A stretch of DNA of 64,000 nucleotides from Heligmosomoides polygyrus polygyrus (lineage: Eukaryota; Nematoda; Chromadorea; Rhabditida; Heligmosomidae): the NCBI GenBank assembly GCA_947396885.1, contig OX377201.1:69724983-69788982 (forward strand), given 5' to 3'. Made by a program: the position numbers and the translations under genes. Of this stretch, positions 1 to 10,143 are shown in pieces. Each line of letters starts with the position of its first letter. The first letter of the stretch is position 1. The notes under the pieces are model-generated. The model ran no database searches. It saw nothing but the letters and a program-made list of their open reading frames with translations, and had not been told where the DNA came from.

Positions 1-162
1 TGCGCGTTGCGTTTTTGCACTTTTGCCATAGGATCGAATTTCCATAGAGATTTCCATATCTGAACTTGTTTCTGGAGTTTGCTACGGTAAGATGTTTTTA
101 TTACTTATTCTTCGTCGACATCTCGTAATTCACCAGCAATGTCCGAAATATGCAAAGTGCGG

Positions 163-810
163 TTATATGTATATGGAATATTTATGAAGTAACTTCAGCA
201 CCAATGATACACACGCACAAAGTGCATAAAACAGTAGGACTAATCGCAGTATGGGCAACGTATGTATGAAGGCTACAGTTTCTTCACATCCTAACTCATC
301 ACATGGGGCTATGTCTTCCGAAAATGACATTCCACTCGGGTTTTCGAAGCAGCCAGGATGTGTCATCAAGTAGCCAGCCTTGTACCACGCGAACTCAATC
401 AGCCTTTCCAGACGAGGATGGCATAACAGTCGATACACCAGTGACACAACCTTCAAATTTACAAATATTTCATTGCTTCACAGTCCCAGGCCAGTGGTAC
501 TCCGCTGCAGCCCAAGCCTGAAATCGCGGTACAGTCCACTTTCCCTAGTTCTCAAACTTGTATAGGATAACAATTTTAGTATAGCCTCCGAAATAGTCTG
601 TCCTCCCGAAAACGTGATAGTGCCTTCACTGGTTAGTGGCGTCGTGACTCCGGCACAATCCTCTTCTGGTTGAAACTCTTGGTCCTCTTCTTCCACTACC
701 ACCAACTTCTCCATTTCGTCGATTTCCAGCTGTTGCAGTTCGAAATCCTGTAGGACATTTGCTATCCTTTCCGCCAGCTTCATCTCGTCTCTCGAAGGGA
801 CAGCACCCAT
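163..810 (-). pseudogene. transposon-borne protein remnant, unknown family
   Basis: Two open stretches on the minus strand, 810-478 (110 aa) and 456-163 (97 aa), lie inside the TIR element. The first begins MGAVPSRDEMKLAERIANVL and is then strongly acidic (residues about 30-52 rich in Glu/Asp). The second holds a Cys-rich segment with Cys at HPGCFENP, APCDELGC and downstream, which could bind metal, and ends in a hydrophobic tail. The pieces are not in one continuous frame, so this is a broken or spliced gene. Copy 2 (19562-20981) keeps the first part with extra damage and has lost the second. I see no catalytic motif and do not assign a function; an accessory or N-terminal transposase region is possible. 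Confidence 0.35.
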
Positions 811-1284
811 TGGAGATCCGCACTTGTCAGTAGGATAATGACCATTCGAGGGTTAGCAGATATTGTAGAGTCAGTGTGGAGGCAGCAGCTTCTTATGACC
901 GCGCTACATTGTAAGCATAACAGAAGCGACAATATTGATCGAGGTGGCAGGTCAAGTTGAAGATCATGTGGTCCGTTTCTACACTGTGAGTACACTAACG
1001 GCACTCACCTCACCGACACTAATAAATTGCATACGAAGCAGTTTTTTAGCTTTCTGCCGCTGTTTCATGTTGTTCCTTCGTCCGAATTCTTACATTGACA
1101 ATACGAACAGCTTATTGGACTAAAGGTTTCATATAAAATCGCGTTTAGCATATTTTGGACATTGCTTGTGAATTACGAGATGTCGACAAATAATAAGCAG
1201 TAAAAACCGTGGCAAACTCCAAAAACAAGTTCAGATATGGAAATCTATGGAAATCCGATACTATGGCAACAGTGCAAAAACGCG

Positions 1285-1430
1285 ACACAGCATGGGAGCC
1301 GAACCCTCGACCTCACGAACACGGTGCAGTCCTTCCACCACTGCGCCACCCAATCCACGAAACTGGGATCTTGCCCTGCCTTGAAGAGCTCGCTCTGCGG
1401 ACCCTTAACCATTGCACCCTATTACCCGTT
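1285..1430 (-). repeat. tandem tRNA-like segments in the right TIR of transposon copy 1
   Basis: On the minus strand a segment containing GGTGGCGCAGTGGT (A-box-like) and GGGTTCGGCTCC (B-box-like) spans about 1287-1360. A second, weaker tRNA-like block with GTGCAATGGTTAAGGGTC follows outward at about 1375-1425. The same pair occurs in both TIRs of copy 2. Neither folds as a convincing full tRNA by eye, so these are tRNA-derived or tRNA-like repeat modules, not tRNA genes. Confidence 0.5.
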
Positions 1431-1545
1431 TGCCTCAAGGATTCGGCAAAAACAAAACATGTTCTGTTACTATTTGGAGGATGGGGATTCTCTCTATAGT
1501 ACTCGTTCTTTGTGTTTCGGTGTACCGTTCTGATAGTTCCCTTGT

Positions 1546-2019
1546 AAGTGTAGTCTTCAACTACCACCAGGCTCTAGTGCTTCAGCCGCGAAGTAGTCTG
1601 AGTTTTAAAATTCTTTTAATGGTGCTTAGAGCAGATGTTACGGACGCTATTGGATGTTTCCCATTCTATCGCGACTAAACATATCTAGGATCAGTTTTAT
1701 ACAATGCGTTAAACACAAGGTATCACTCATCATCAGCGACTGCGTGCAGCTTCCTTCAAATATTGTCGAATGTAGGGAAGACTTTTGTTATGCCACCCGA
1801 ACCAGCTTCAGATCAACGCTTCGCCGTGAGGCGATTCTCTCGATTTCACGTACAAGGGAAGGGTCTGAAGCGTGTACCTGAACGGGGGGAGCTAGTCACA
1901 TAGAGAGAATCCCCACTCCTCAATTAGTATAAAAATGTGTTTCTTTTTCGCCAAGTTTGGCAAACTTGGCAAAGGCAAAAACAAACACAAAAAGTTTGGC
2001 AGTTTGGCAAACAGTTTTT
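1546..2019. other. unassigned spacer with a low-complexity TTTGGC patch
   Basis: No gene or known repeat seen. Positions 1945-2012 are a low-complexity run built from repeated TTTGGCAAAC-type words and their complements. The inverted-repeat arm begins abruptly at about 2020. Confidence 0.5.
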
Positions 2020-2800
2020 GAAGGCTCAATCTCTACGGATTTTTTCAGGATGTCATGGACACGACACACTTTTCTACCTGAAGGAGCGACGTCTGCGTCT
2101 GAAATCGTATTCTGAAATTGTACTGCGTAAAATTTCCAGTGAACGTTTGTATTATTTAAATTTAAAACCTATGTTGTTTAACTTTAGCAACTCCTTCATT
2201 TAAAGCTAAAATTATATACTATTAATACTAACGAAGACTCAAATGCTTTCCCTTAAAGAATTTTTTGAAGTGCTCTTTGAACAGAGTAGCAAGCAAAAGA
2301 TGAACTTGTCACAAAAGCAATTTTCGCTCTTCTGAAGAAGATAACAGAAAAAGAAAATGAAACTGTATCGTATGAAATTTCGAGCCCGCTTGACACAAAG
2401 TGATAAAACCATATTTTTCTGAAACGATCTTCTATATTAGAGAATATCGAGCACTTTGGCCGTCTTTAGCAAATAACACTCGAAATACCATACAATAAAA
2501 TATCAGAGAACAATTTCGGACGCAGATGTCGCTTCTTCAGGCAGGAAAGTGTGTCGTGTGTGTCCATGACATCCTGAGAAAATCTGTAGAAATTAAGCCT
2601 TCGTGGTTGATTCGAAATCAGCTCGCAGAAAATCTTTACTTTCGAATGTAGAACAGTCGGTATTTGAAAATTGTTATTCTCATAACATAACTGTCTTCTT
2701 CTGTGAGCCAATCTGCATGCGATTCTTTTCAACATCGACGCCATAGCTAGAAAGAACGACTTTTTAAGAGATACAAACGTCACACAAAGCATTGAAAAAG
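2020..2800. repeat. foldback (long inverted repeat) element, copy 1, left arm truncated
   Basis: Positions 2020-2170 and the reverse complement of 2470-2605 are clearly similar; both contain CAGGATGTCATGGACAC and the CTGAAG(G/A)AGCGAC(G/A)TCTGCGT theme. The right arm extends to about 2800. The left arm is cut at 2020, whereas copy 2 (27395-31785) retains both arms. No protein is encoded between them. Confidence 0.7.
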
Positions 2801-2919
2801 TCAAGACATATTCGAAATAAAGCAGCGGTGGAGACAGGGAGGGAGGTTCTAACAAATCCGCTCCGGAAGGGGGGGGGGGTCGTAACGTGTTGGCAAAAAT
2901 CGAACCCCACGCTTGACCC

Positions 2920-3110
2920 TGCTTTCGGGTCGTGCCTGTGCCGGCCAAGACTTCAATGCCTATGGAGTCGGTAAATTCGTACCCCTTGCCTGGGAGGGTC
3001 ATACACCGAGCTGTCCATGTGCTGGACCAAGTCATTGTGCGGGCATTGAAGATGCCTTCACGAAGAAGCACAATGCTTGGAGCATCCTGCTTCACTAACG
3101 CCGACCTTCA
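2920..3110 (+). mobile_element. old diverged SINE copy
   Basis: The stretch follows the body of the tRNA-derived SINE seen intact at 22816-23111: GAGTCGGTAAATTCGTACC, then CAAGTCATTGT, then GCATCC and the terminal TAACGCCG block. The tRNA-like head is degraded, leaving a remnant near GTCGTGCCTGTGCCGGCC. An equally old copy sits at the mirror position 27080-27265 on the minus strand, so the SINE predates the inverted duplication. Confidence 0.55.
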
Positions 3111-3677
3111 TTTTTTGGTTTATATTTGTAAGGTAAGGTAAAGGTGAAAGATGAAAGGCAGCTGCTTGTAAGGTATTTTCTAGATATACCTCGTCAGGTA
3201 TCAGAATCATAAAACATCGCACAACCGTTTGGCGGAAGCTTTGCACATGGGACCACATATTCACTTGCTGTCAACTTATCAAATCTATCGAAGCACATGA
3301 TGAACCTCGGCAGGGAAGTCCGGCATCTCCCAGCACCCCCTAACATTTGAGTAACAAATAGAAACTGATGAGTTGGTTGAATTGCATGAGAGTTGCCGGT
3401 AGTTACGCGCACATCACGAAACTGTGGGAAGATTGACAGAGTTGAAATGACTTCTCGTTCGAGTAGTGGAAGTCGAGTCGAGGTTCGAAAGGAATAAGTT
3501 TGTCCCCGTATATGTTGCGCGAAGCCTTTCTAGACGAAGCTGGTAAACAAATTTGCCGATCGGCTTCGCTCCGCAAAATGAGAAGTGAACTGAAGCTCAC
3601 AAAAGAAGGAGGAAGTCCGTTTGAACTGCGTTCAACACCATCAGGAGTGCCGTTAAGCGCCCCCAGAACGCTTACCG

Positions 3678-3760
3678 CGGGCTAATCTATTCGATTCCAC
3701 CGTTCTTCTTGCCTTGTGTAACAAGTGGGAAACTTGGGCAATGGGAAAGGGGCGAAAGAT
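3678..3760 (+). pseudogene. RTE reverse transcriptase C-terminal scrap
   Basis: Frame +3 reads RANLFDSTVLLALCNKWETW, which aligns with the post-polymerase segment of the RTE at 27.5-29.1 kb (AHLFDSTVLPGLTYASETWA). Only about 25 residues are recognisable; flanking frames are closed. The same scrap is mirrored at 26450-26520. Confidence 0.55.
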
Positions 3761-5455
3761 CATCTGCGAGGAGCATACGGGTCTTGGGAGCCTTGGGAGC
3801 GCAAAACGGGCGACACCTCCCTGCATCAACAGCCACAGCACGCACTAACCCAGTGACATAGGGCAGTGCTTCCCCGACTCATCTAGTGGATGAACCTCGA
3901 ACTGACTCTGCTCCAACATGGTGCTAAAGGGATCGGATTGCCCGCCGATCCCCTCTCCGTCGATCCACTCCACGAAAGTACAAGAATAATCGTGTTTCGG
4001 ATCACTGAAGAGAAACTCGGATGTGCGACCAAAGCATGCTGCACCCGATGGAGAATGGAGAACTCACTCAATTGAATTCGCGACATCGTACACTTGCCCC
4101 TCTCTCAGATCATCCGCATCATTTGATAGGTATAACAGTCATCACTTTAAGGAATGGGAACCAAACTGGCACAACTTCAGCATGGATTAGAAAAAGCTTG
4201 AGCAATTGATCCAGATAAGAAACTTTCAATGGGTACAAAAGATTGCTTCGTTATTTTGAAATGTGAGAGTCTATCAAAATTACTCGAAAACGTTCTGGGT
4301 GAAATAAGGAATAGTTTGCGGTCGTGTGTGACAGAGCGGGAAGATTTGACAGATTAAATTGAATTAACATATAAAAGCAGGGGAGATTTTATAAGGATAG
4401 GCCCCGGCTTCCTGCTATCAACAAATCTGCGCGTAACATCTCCTCATAGTAGAACTATTCTTATTTCATCAGCATCCAGGGCAATTGAGAAAAATGTGCA
4501 TTTCCCAAAAAAATACGGACGGAAATGGGCACATACAGAGCGCTTTGTAGACCAAAATAATAATGGCACACCCTGTGGGGTATCATTGAGTAGCTAGAAT
4601 ACTATGGCCACATGTGGTCAGCTAATTCTCACCTAAGTTATGCATGTGCGAAATTAATTCGTCAAAGAGATGCGGTGAATTACTGGACAGTAGATAGGCG
4701 CTGAATTCCGGAAACAAAGGTTTAGCTAAGTAGGTAAATAGCGACGCTGATGAGAATTCATTGTTACAGAACTTACTTTAGGAGATAGGTTAGCGCATTT
4801 TCAAATTTTCTCCACTTTGAAAAACAGGGTCTTTTCCCTGCCTAATCGCAAGTTAAGAATCCGGAGGATTCTTCTTGATCTCTCGGACCTTTGAAACTGC
4901 TCTGACGAATCCGTGCCATGAAGGACAATCAATAACTTGCTCTCGAAATTGTGAAAGGAAATGGGAGTTTCACATTGTTCGTAAAGATTCTGTATCAACA
5001 AAGAAAACATGTGGTTGAACGACGACCTCTGGTAGGTACCTGTTCTTTTTAGACCATCTTTGTGCTAGAACACTGGTTGGTTAATTGTTATGCTAGTACA
5101 TTGAACCACACGAGGTTGTTAGATGGACGCTTTATTCAGCAGGACCAGGGAATAAAACGTCCACCTACATAAAAACTTCGTGTGGCGCAATATACAGAGA
5201 GGCTGTGAGCTACTCGCTGGAAAATTTTTATTGCCGTCACCACAGTCAATTTTAACTATTCATAGCTAATGGCTTCAAAATTGGTAATGCGATTGGAGGA
5301 TGAGGAGGCAACTTGGGTGCGTCTTCGGAATAGTAGCAATAGATAAGAATACTGCGACAAATTTGTGAAGAAGAGGAGAACGAGGAAAACATAAGGAATA
5401 AAGCATTTGACGATTGCACTTTGCAGTCAAACCTCGAGGCCTCGTTGAGGCCGAG

Positions 5456-5881
5456 TTATTGAAGCTGTCGGCGGCGGTGCTTCTCCTCGCGAAGCCGGCG
5501 TACAGGGTCGTCTTGCCGGGCACGAGGCGCGGCGTGTATATGCATCTGTGTCGGATCCTTGCCTATAAAGAATCCGCATGTGGTTCTCATTAAACCCGTC
5601 CTGCTCCCGAACTGCCAACGCTGAAAACCGCCCACCGGCAACAGCACCAGGCCGTTAGCCATCTCCTGCGCCTTCTTCGGAATGCTCCAGAGAGGTGGGC
5701 ACTCTGAAATCGATACTCTGAAACTCAGGAACAGTTCGATACGCGACGCTCCGTTCTTCAGAACTCGAATAAATCGCAATTTTTGTTCGGATGACAACCG
5801 CGCCAGCGTGCCGCTAGAACCGGCCGCAAATTTATTGCCAACTACGTGGCCGTGTGGTTCCTTGAATACGCCAGGGATCAC
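5456..5881 (-). CDS. hypothetical protein, 141 aa, duplicated in both inverted arms
   Basis: This open frame starts MIPGVFKEPHGHVVGNKF and is basic at its C-terminus (RARQDDPVRRLREEKHRRRQ). The copy at 24290-24715 (+) has the same length and differs at two residues (G/D and R/H). No signal peptide, membrane segment or recognised domain is seen. Surrounding noncoding DNA of the two arms is about equally similar, so conservation alone does not show that it is a gene. It might be an exon caught in the duplication or a chance open frame. No function is assigned. Confidence 0.25.
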   Translation of the reverse strand: MIPGVFKEPHGHVVGNKFAAGSSGTLARLSSEQKLRFIRVLKNGASRIELFLSFRVSISECPPLWSIPKKAQEMANGLVLLPVGGFQRWQFGSRTGLMRTTCGFFIGKDPTQMHIHAAPRARQDDPVRRLREEKHRRRQLQ

Positions 5882-6758
5882 TGCTGTTGATGCTCAAAAC
5901 AGCGTAACTATCCACCGCTCGCGTTGGGAAACATCCTCTGGCAGGGATAGCGCTCTATCACGAAAATCTTGAAGGATAGCTCGGTGGACGGAGCTAGAAG
6001 TAATACGAGATCTACATTTTTCACTAATCGGCAAGTCCTGAATTTCTCAAGTTTTCAAAGAAAGATATTAAGTTTAAAGAGCACTTCAAGGCAATTCAAA
6101 AAGTCCGACAGGTGTCCTAAGGAAGTCTAATACCTTGCTTTTGTTTTGTTTCGTTGTCGTGCCTGTCTCAACTTTAACGTTTGCTCCTAATTCCACTCTC
6201 GCTCCTGTGCTTTTGTTACGCCGACCTCCACTTGCACTCATTATGCCTGTCTGAAGTCGATGGCTGCGATCAGGGATTTGCAGCGCCGCCTGCCCTCTAT
6301 GGATTCGCCTTCGCGGAGAGCGGCTGCCGCACTGCGCTGCAGCAGGATGCTCTGCTCTGACCAGTCCGACTCAGATGTTTCGACGTGCTTTTACACCGTC
6401 GATATGATTGTCCGGGATGAGAATTGACTCGGCGGCAACTTTGATGACCTGACGGGCACATCGCTCGGGGAGCGGCTTGCCGGACTGTTTTTAGAACGGC
6501 GGCAACACCTGTCTGGCCATTTTGGAAATGGAAGGCTTCCACAGGGAGGAACCAACGCACTGTTCCAGCTGCATGATCATGTACAAGCAAAACTAACGAT
6601 AAGAGATATATTCAATAGAACGGCTTATGTCGGATTTCAATGGAGGATGAACGCCTTCAGATAACCAAATTTTGGCAGACATGACAAAGAGTTCAGACGG
6701 AAATCAAGAAGCGCAAAAAAATCTTCGCGTATAGGCAAGTTCTCTCTTCACTGTTTAT

Positions 6759-7088
6759 TCATTCAATTCTTGCACGTTGTTCGCGCACAGAGGAATGATC
6801 AAGCCAGGAACGTTGAGTGCGTCGGGAGGTTAATATGAAACATTTTGCGGGAATATGTTGCTCGTGGGTTGGTTGTCCTACAGTTCGTCTGGCTCTCTCC
6901 CCCTGCCGCGTTTCCTCACTGATGTTGAGCCTTTCTCTCAATGCTCTCGCTGTGTTGAATCTGTGATCACTGAGTGCTTTTTCTCTTGTGTTTCTCAGTA
7001 TCGTTCGTGTTGTAGTAGAAGCATTGAGTTGGCACAACCGTACGGATGTAGTTCTAATAGACAAATAAATAAATGAATAAATAAACAA
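6759..7088 (-). CDS. hypothetical protein, 109 aa, low support
   Basis: The open frame contains a Thr/Arg-rich segment (NASTTTRTILRNT) and TVGQPTHEQHIPAKCF. Its mirror copy at 23134-23412 keeps the downstream part, but the upstream part is interrupted there by a SINE insertion. The first residues are encoded by an ATTTATTT-type low-complexity run and are unlikely to be coding. No domain is recognised. Confidence 0.15.
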   Translation of the reverse strand: MFIYSFIYLSIRTTSVRLCQLNASTTTRTILRNTREKALSDHRFNTARALRERLNISEETRQGERARRTVGQPTHEQHIPAKCFILTSRRTQRSWLDHSSVREQRARIE

Positions 7089-7247
7089 ATAGCAAAAACG
7101 TGTAGACTACTAAGCTCGCAATGCTACGCAGTAAAACAAAAACACGCACATACTCTGTCCATGCTTTTTATCAGAGCTGAATAATGTCAATGCGTAAACG
7201 GCGATCACCCCAAGGGTTACCAGAAGATGATCCGGCTCTATTGTTCT

Positions 7248-7496
7248 TTCGGGACTGCAGAGGTCGAGGAGAGGTCGAAAAAATTTTTCGCCCAAACTTC
7301 CCCTAGGAGGGTTATTTGGGGTGGTGATCACGAATTTAGTCACCCGTACCTACCGTAGCCTGCCGTAGTCGGAAGAAATTTTAAAAAACAGATGTCAGAT
7401 TCGTGATTAGCACCCCAAATAACCCCCCTAGGTGAAGTCTGGGCGAAATTTTTTCTCGACCTCTCATCGACCTCTGGAGTCCCGAAAGTACAACAG
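7248..7496. repeat. palindromic foldback repeat (MITE-like), copy in arm 1
   Basis: Positions about 7250-7335 (GACTGCAGAGGTCGAGGAG ... GGTGATCACGAAT) return inverted at about 7410-7496 (ATTCGTGATTAGCACCCC ... GACCTCTGGAGTC). The two halves flank a short spacer with CCGTACCTACCGTAGCCTG. Mirror copy at 22377-22616; diverged relatives at 16797-17460. Noncoding. Confidence 0.75.
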
Positions 7497-7888
7497 TGCC
7501 GATGATCCTATCATTGAGGACATTGATGGTGCAGCAGCCCCTCCAGGTTAATTACAGACCCGCATTAAAAAATACTGACTCGGGTGAAGTCTAAAACTGG
7601 AGTAGCCACCTAGATGATTTCCCGACCAAAGAAGAGATTCCTCTCAACACTTTTAGAAACCTGTGACATCATGAACGGCGTGATTGCACAAATATCTGCA
7701 CACTCAACATTAGAAGTTACATTGTATCACCAAAACTAGTACTCAGAATTCATTCTGAGATCTAAGATGATAATAAGATGACTGATTAGCCGTGGTGGGT
7801 CCACACTTCCACAGAAATATTCAGTCTGTCAGCCTAGAAATCCTACGCCCAAGGTGACACTGCTGGACCGTTCCTAGATGGTTCTCGA

Positions 7889-8549
7889 AGCAATACAATA
7901 CCGCTCAAATTCTTTGCAAGAAAGACGCTTTGCGACGGATTAATCCGTCACAAAGCGTCGCATTGCCATAACTCTTTTCAAAGTTATTTGTTTAAAATCT
8001 AATTAACACCATTAAAAGCCCCGTCTCATTTTCTTCCCAGCGATCTATGCATCATCTAAAACGATTGCGCAGTGAACTAGTTATGAAGCTTTTGCTTCCT
8101 CGGCTCCTTTAATTGATTTACGACCCCTCCGAGATCCCCAATGGCATGTCCCGAAGGCTTTTCGTTGACGAGGTTCATCGAAACTCAGAAATCCTCTATT
8201 GTTTTAGCAGATCTGTATTTGTTACGCGTCAAGTGTCATTGTGGTACTAAATAGTGTCAAGTTTGAATAACATAGGCCCAATTTCAGATAAGCGCAAAAA
8301 TGCGGAAACCTAAGATTCAGTTAAGAATTACCCAACTAGTAGCCTGCTACAGAAGATAGTATTCTGCTATTCCATTGTGGGAACGATGATCTTTATAAAA
8401 CGTGTGAAATGGCTTTGAGAAATGGAGAGAAATGGCTAAATTTTCTTTTTTTCAACAAGGGATTGGTCCAATCTCAATAGGATTTCTCCTACTTTTGAAC
8501 CTCGGTTGCTCTTGAACAGGATAAGTACGAAAGCCGTGCTTTTTGTAGT
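7889..8549. other. unassigned; holds a near-perfect 36-bp palindrome
   Basis: No gene recognised. At 7923-7958 two 18-base halves beginning GACGCTTTG are reverse complements with one mismatch and no spacer. This lies about 35 bp beyond the end of inverted arm 1. The sequence runs into the assembly gap at 8550. Confidence 0.5.
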
Positions 8550-8749
8550 NNNNNNNNNNNNNNNNNNNNNNNNNNNNNNNNNNNNNNNNNNNNNNNNNNN
8601 NNNNNNNNNNNNNNNNNNNNNNNNNNNNNNNNNNNNNNNNNNNNNNNNNNNNNNNNNNNNNNNNNNNNNNNNNNNNNNNNNNNNNNNNNNNNNNNNNNNN
8701 NNNNNNNNNNNNNNNNNNNNNNNNNNNNNNNNNNNNNNNNNNNNNNNNN
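8550..8749. other. assembly gap (200 N)
   Basis: A run of N exactly 200 long, identical in length to the gap at 39675-39874, so the size is probably a scaffolding placeholder. It interrupts the Ty3/Gypsy element just upstream of the integrase core. Confidence 0.95.
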
Positions 8750-8752
8750 TAC

Positions 8753-9634
8753 ATGGTGGTGGTAGACGCGTTCAGCAAATGGCCAGAAATGTTCGAGATG
8801 GCAAATATCTCTGCAGGACAAACCGTGAAGGCCATGAAAAATCTGTTTGCGAGGTATGGATTGCCGCAAACAATAGTTAGTGATAATGGCACACAGTTCG
8901 TGTCGGAACAGTTTAAAAGGATGTGCGAGGAAGGAGGAATTGAGCACATCAAGACTGCCCCCTATCACCCCCAGTCTAATGGACAGGCGGAGCGCTTTGT
9001 TGATACGCTTAAGCGAGGTATCAAAAAGCTTAAAGGGGAGGAGAGGCCAACAGAAGAGACGCTCAACGTGGTGCTTCAGGCGTACAGATCTACGCCAAAC
9101 GCGTGCCTGAATGAGAGAACTCCGGCGGAAGTGTTTCTGGGGAGGAAGCTAAGGACGCGTTTAAGCTTGCTGATTCCGATGGAAGAGGAATCAGAAGACC
9201 CGCTCGCGAAGGAAAGACGAGCTAAGATGAAACGGCAGTTCGACAACAGGCATGGTGTGCTGCCCAAAGAGTTCGCTGTAGGCGATCACGTATACGTACA
9301 GAGATGGAAGGCACCACGATTTGTATGGACGAAAGGCAAGGTAGTGAAACGCCTTGGTGCCGTCAACTATGAGGTCGAAGTTGACGGAAGAGCGTTTCGC
9401 AAGCACGCGAATCAGATGCGACGTTGCGCCGAAGAGCGAACTTGTCAGGAGGAAAGCTCTGCGCTCAAAACGTTGCTCGATGTTCTTGAATTGGACGACG
9501 CATGGAGGACGGAACCTGCTTGCTCAACGACGCGATGCGGACAGAGAACCACCACTACAACTACGACGTTCTACAAGGACCAAAAGACCAGTCCGACGCT
9601 ATGGAGTAGACGACTTTTCTTAGTTAATTGTTGA
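8753..9634 (+). CDS. Ty3/Gypsy integrase (5' truncated by gap)
   Basis: This is 293 residues of uninterrupted integrase. The catalytic D,D-35-E triad is visible: D5 in VVDAFSKW, D44 in VSDNGTQF and E80 in YHPQSNGQAE. The core (about 1-130) is followed by a linker and a basic C-terminal region (GDHVYVQRWKAPRFVWTKGK, about 178-197) of the kind that follows gypsy integrases and binds DNA. The enzyme would join element cDNA into the chromosome. The N-terminal HHCC zinc domain falls in the gap; in copy B it is at the end of the preceding frame. Unlike copy B, the frame here has no frameshifts, so it is the better template for this protein. The start is the first base after the gap, not a real initiation site. 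Confidence 0.92.
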   Translation: MVVVDAFSKWPEMFEMANISAGQTVKAMKNLFARYGLPQTIVSDNGTQFVSEQFKRMCEEGGIEHIKTAPYHPQSNGQAERFVDTLKRGIKKLKGEERPTEETLNVVLQAYRSTPNACLNERTPAEVFLGRKLRTRLSLLIPMEEESEDPLAKERRAKMKRQFDNRHGVLPKEFAVGDHVYVQRWKAPRFVWTKGKVVKRLGAVNYEVEVDGRAFRKHANQMRRCAEERTCQEESSALKTLLDVLELDDAWRTEPACSTTRCGQRTTTTTTTFYKDQKTSPTLWSRRLFLVNC

Positions 9635-9719
9635 CTGTTGTAGTTTTCATAGACTTCGTTTGTTAATTAAGTTCTCGTTAAGTAGTAGAAAAATATTTCG
9701 CTGTAATTATTTTCCTACT

Positions 9720-9727
9720 AGGGGAGG
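9720..9727 (+). promoter_or_regulatory. polypurine tract
   Basis: AGGGGAGG lies immediately before the LTR's TGTTATGG start, the expected position for the primer of plus-strand DNA synthesis in LTR retrotransposons. It is mirrored at 41197-41204. Confidence 0.8.
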
Positions 9728-10143
9728 TGTTATGGCTGGACGATCACAGTGGTGATCGTGTGTAGCGCGCCCGTAGCCGGCTAGTAGAAAGCCGATGACC
9801 ACCCACGTAGGCGCGGTGGTAATCCGCCAAGGCAGGTCAAAGTAACGACCGGCGGGAAAACGGGGCGCATATAAGGCCGCTGCCGAGACCCTCAGGGGTC
9901 GTCGTCGCAGGTCGCCGCCGAGGAGTTCCAGCCGCCGCCAGCCTACCTCCATCGCCTCCAGCCGTCGTCGTCGTGTGGCCGTACTATTGGCTAATAAATC
10001 TGTAATATTCTGCTGCCTCCACGCACGCGGACGTGAGGCTCTCTGTTAGCACAGAGAGCAGTAAGAAGAGACCCCAGAGGTCCAACAGCAGTCGGAAGAG
10101 ACCCCAGAGGTCTAGTGAAGATTGTATCTTCAGGGATACAACA
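9728..10143 (+). repeat. 3' LTR of Ty3/Gypsy copy A (416 bp)
   Basis: It begins TGTTATGGCTGG and ends GGGATACAACA (TG...CA). Length is 416 bp, the same as its inverted partner at 40781-41196. A TATA-like TATAAG is at 9870-9875 and a polyadenylation-type AATAAA at 9993-9998, giving a plausible U3-R-U5 order. A short tandem repeat carrying GAAGAGACCCCAGAGGTC occurs twice at about 10062-10114. Confidence 0.88.

Larger units (their letters stand above)
1..1545. mobile_element. TIR DNA transposon, copy 1 (left end outside window)
   Basis: Bases 1-175 are the inverted complement of about 1150-1290, so the element has long terminal inverted repeats; its outer left end lies before the window. The right terminus ends in CAGTTCCCTTGT-like sequence at 1545, the same end as copy 2 at 20981. 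Positions about 480-1545 match 19900-20981 in direct orientation. The interior carries a minus-strand coding remnant (163-810). I cannot assign a superfamily: no DDE catalytic domain is visible and the target duplication cannot be read because the left end is missing. Confidence 0.7.
2020..7888. repeat. arm 1 of a large inverted repeat
   Basis: This stretch is the reverse complement of 21967-31580 once the RTE insertion (27510-30930) and the SINE insertion (22816-23111) are removed from that copy. The match runs through coding-like and noncoding sequence alike with only a few percent difference by eye. It ends sharply at GAAGCAATA (about 7888), matching about 21967, and at GAAGGCTC (about 2020), matching about 31580. 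The spacer between arms is about 14 kb. It is best read as an inverted segmental duplication, although an assembly duplication of haplotypes cannot be excluded. Confidence 0.85.
8750..10143 (+). mobile_element. Ty3/Gypsy LTR retrotransposon, 3' part (copy A)
   Basis: This holds the integrase core, a polypurine tract and one LTR; everything 5' of the integrase is lost in the gap. It is the inverted counterpart of 40781-42180 in copy B, nearly identical in sequence. It ends at exactly the same PLE position as copy B: the LTR end is followed by CTCTCGCTCCTCG, the complement of the PLE sequence before the LTR at 40780. The two copies are therefore one insertion that was later duplicated together with its PLE flank. 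Confidence 0.9.

Noticed and set aside
1285..1430. Functional tRNA gene
   Set aside because: A and B boxes are present, but no full cloverleaf or acceptor stem could be built, and the segment is repeated inside transposon ends.
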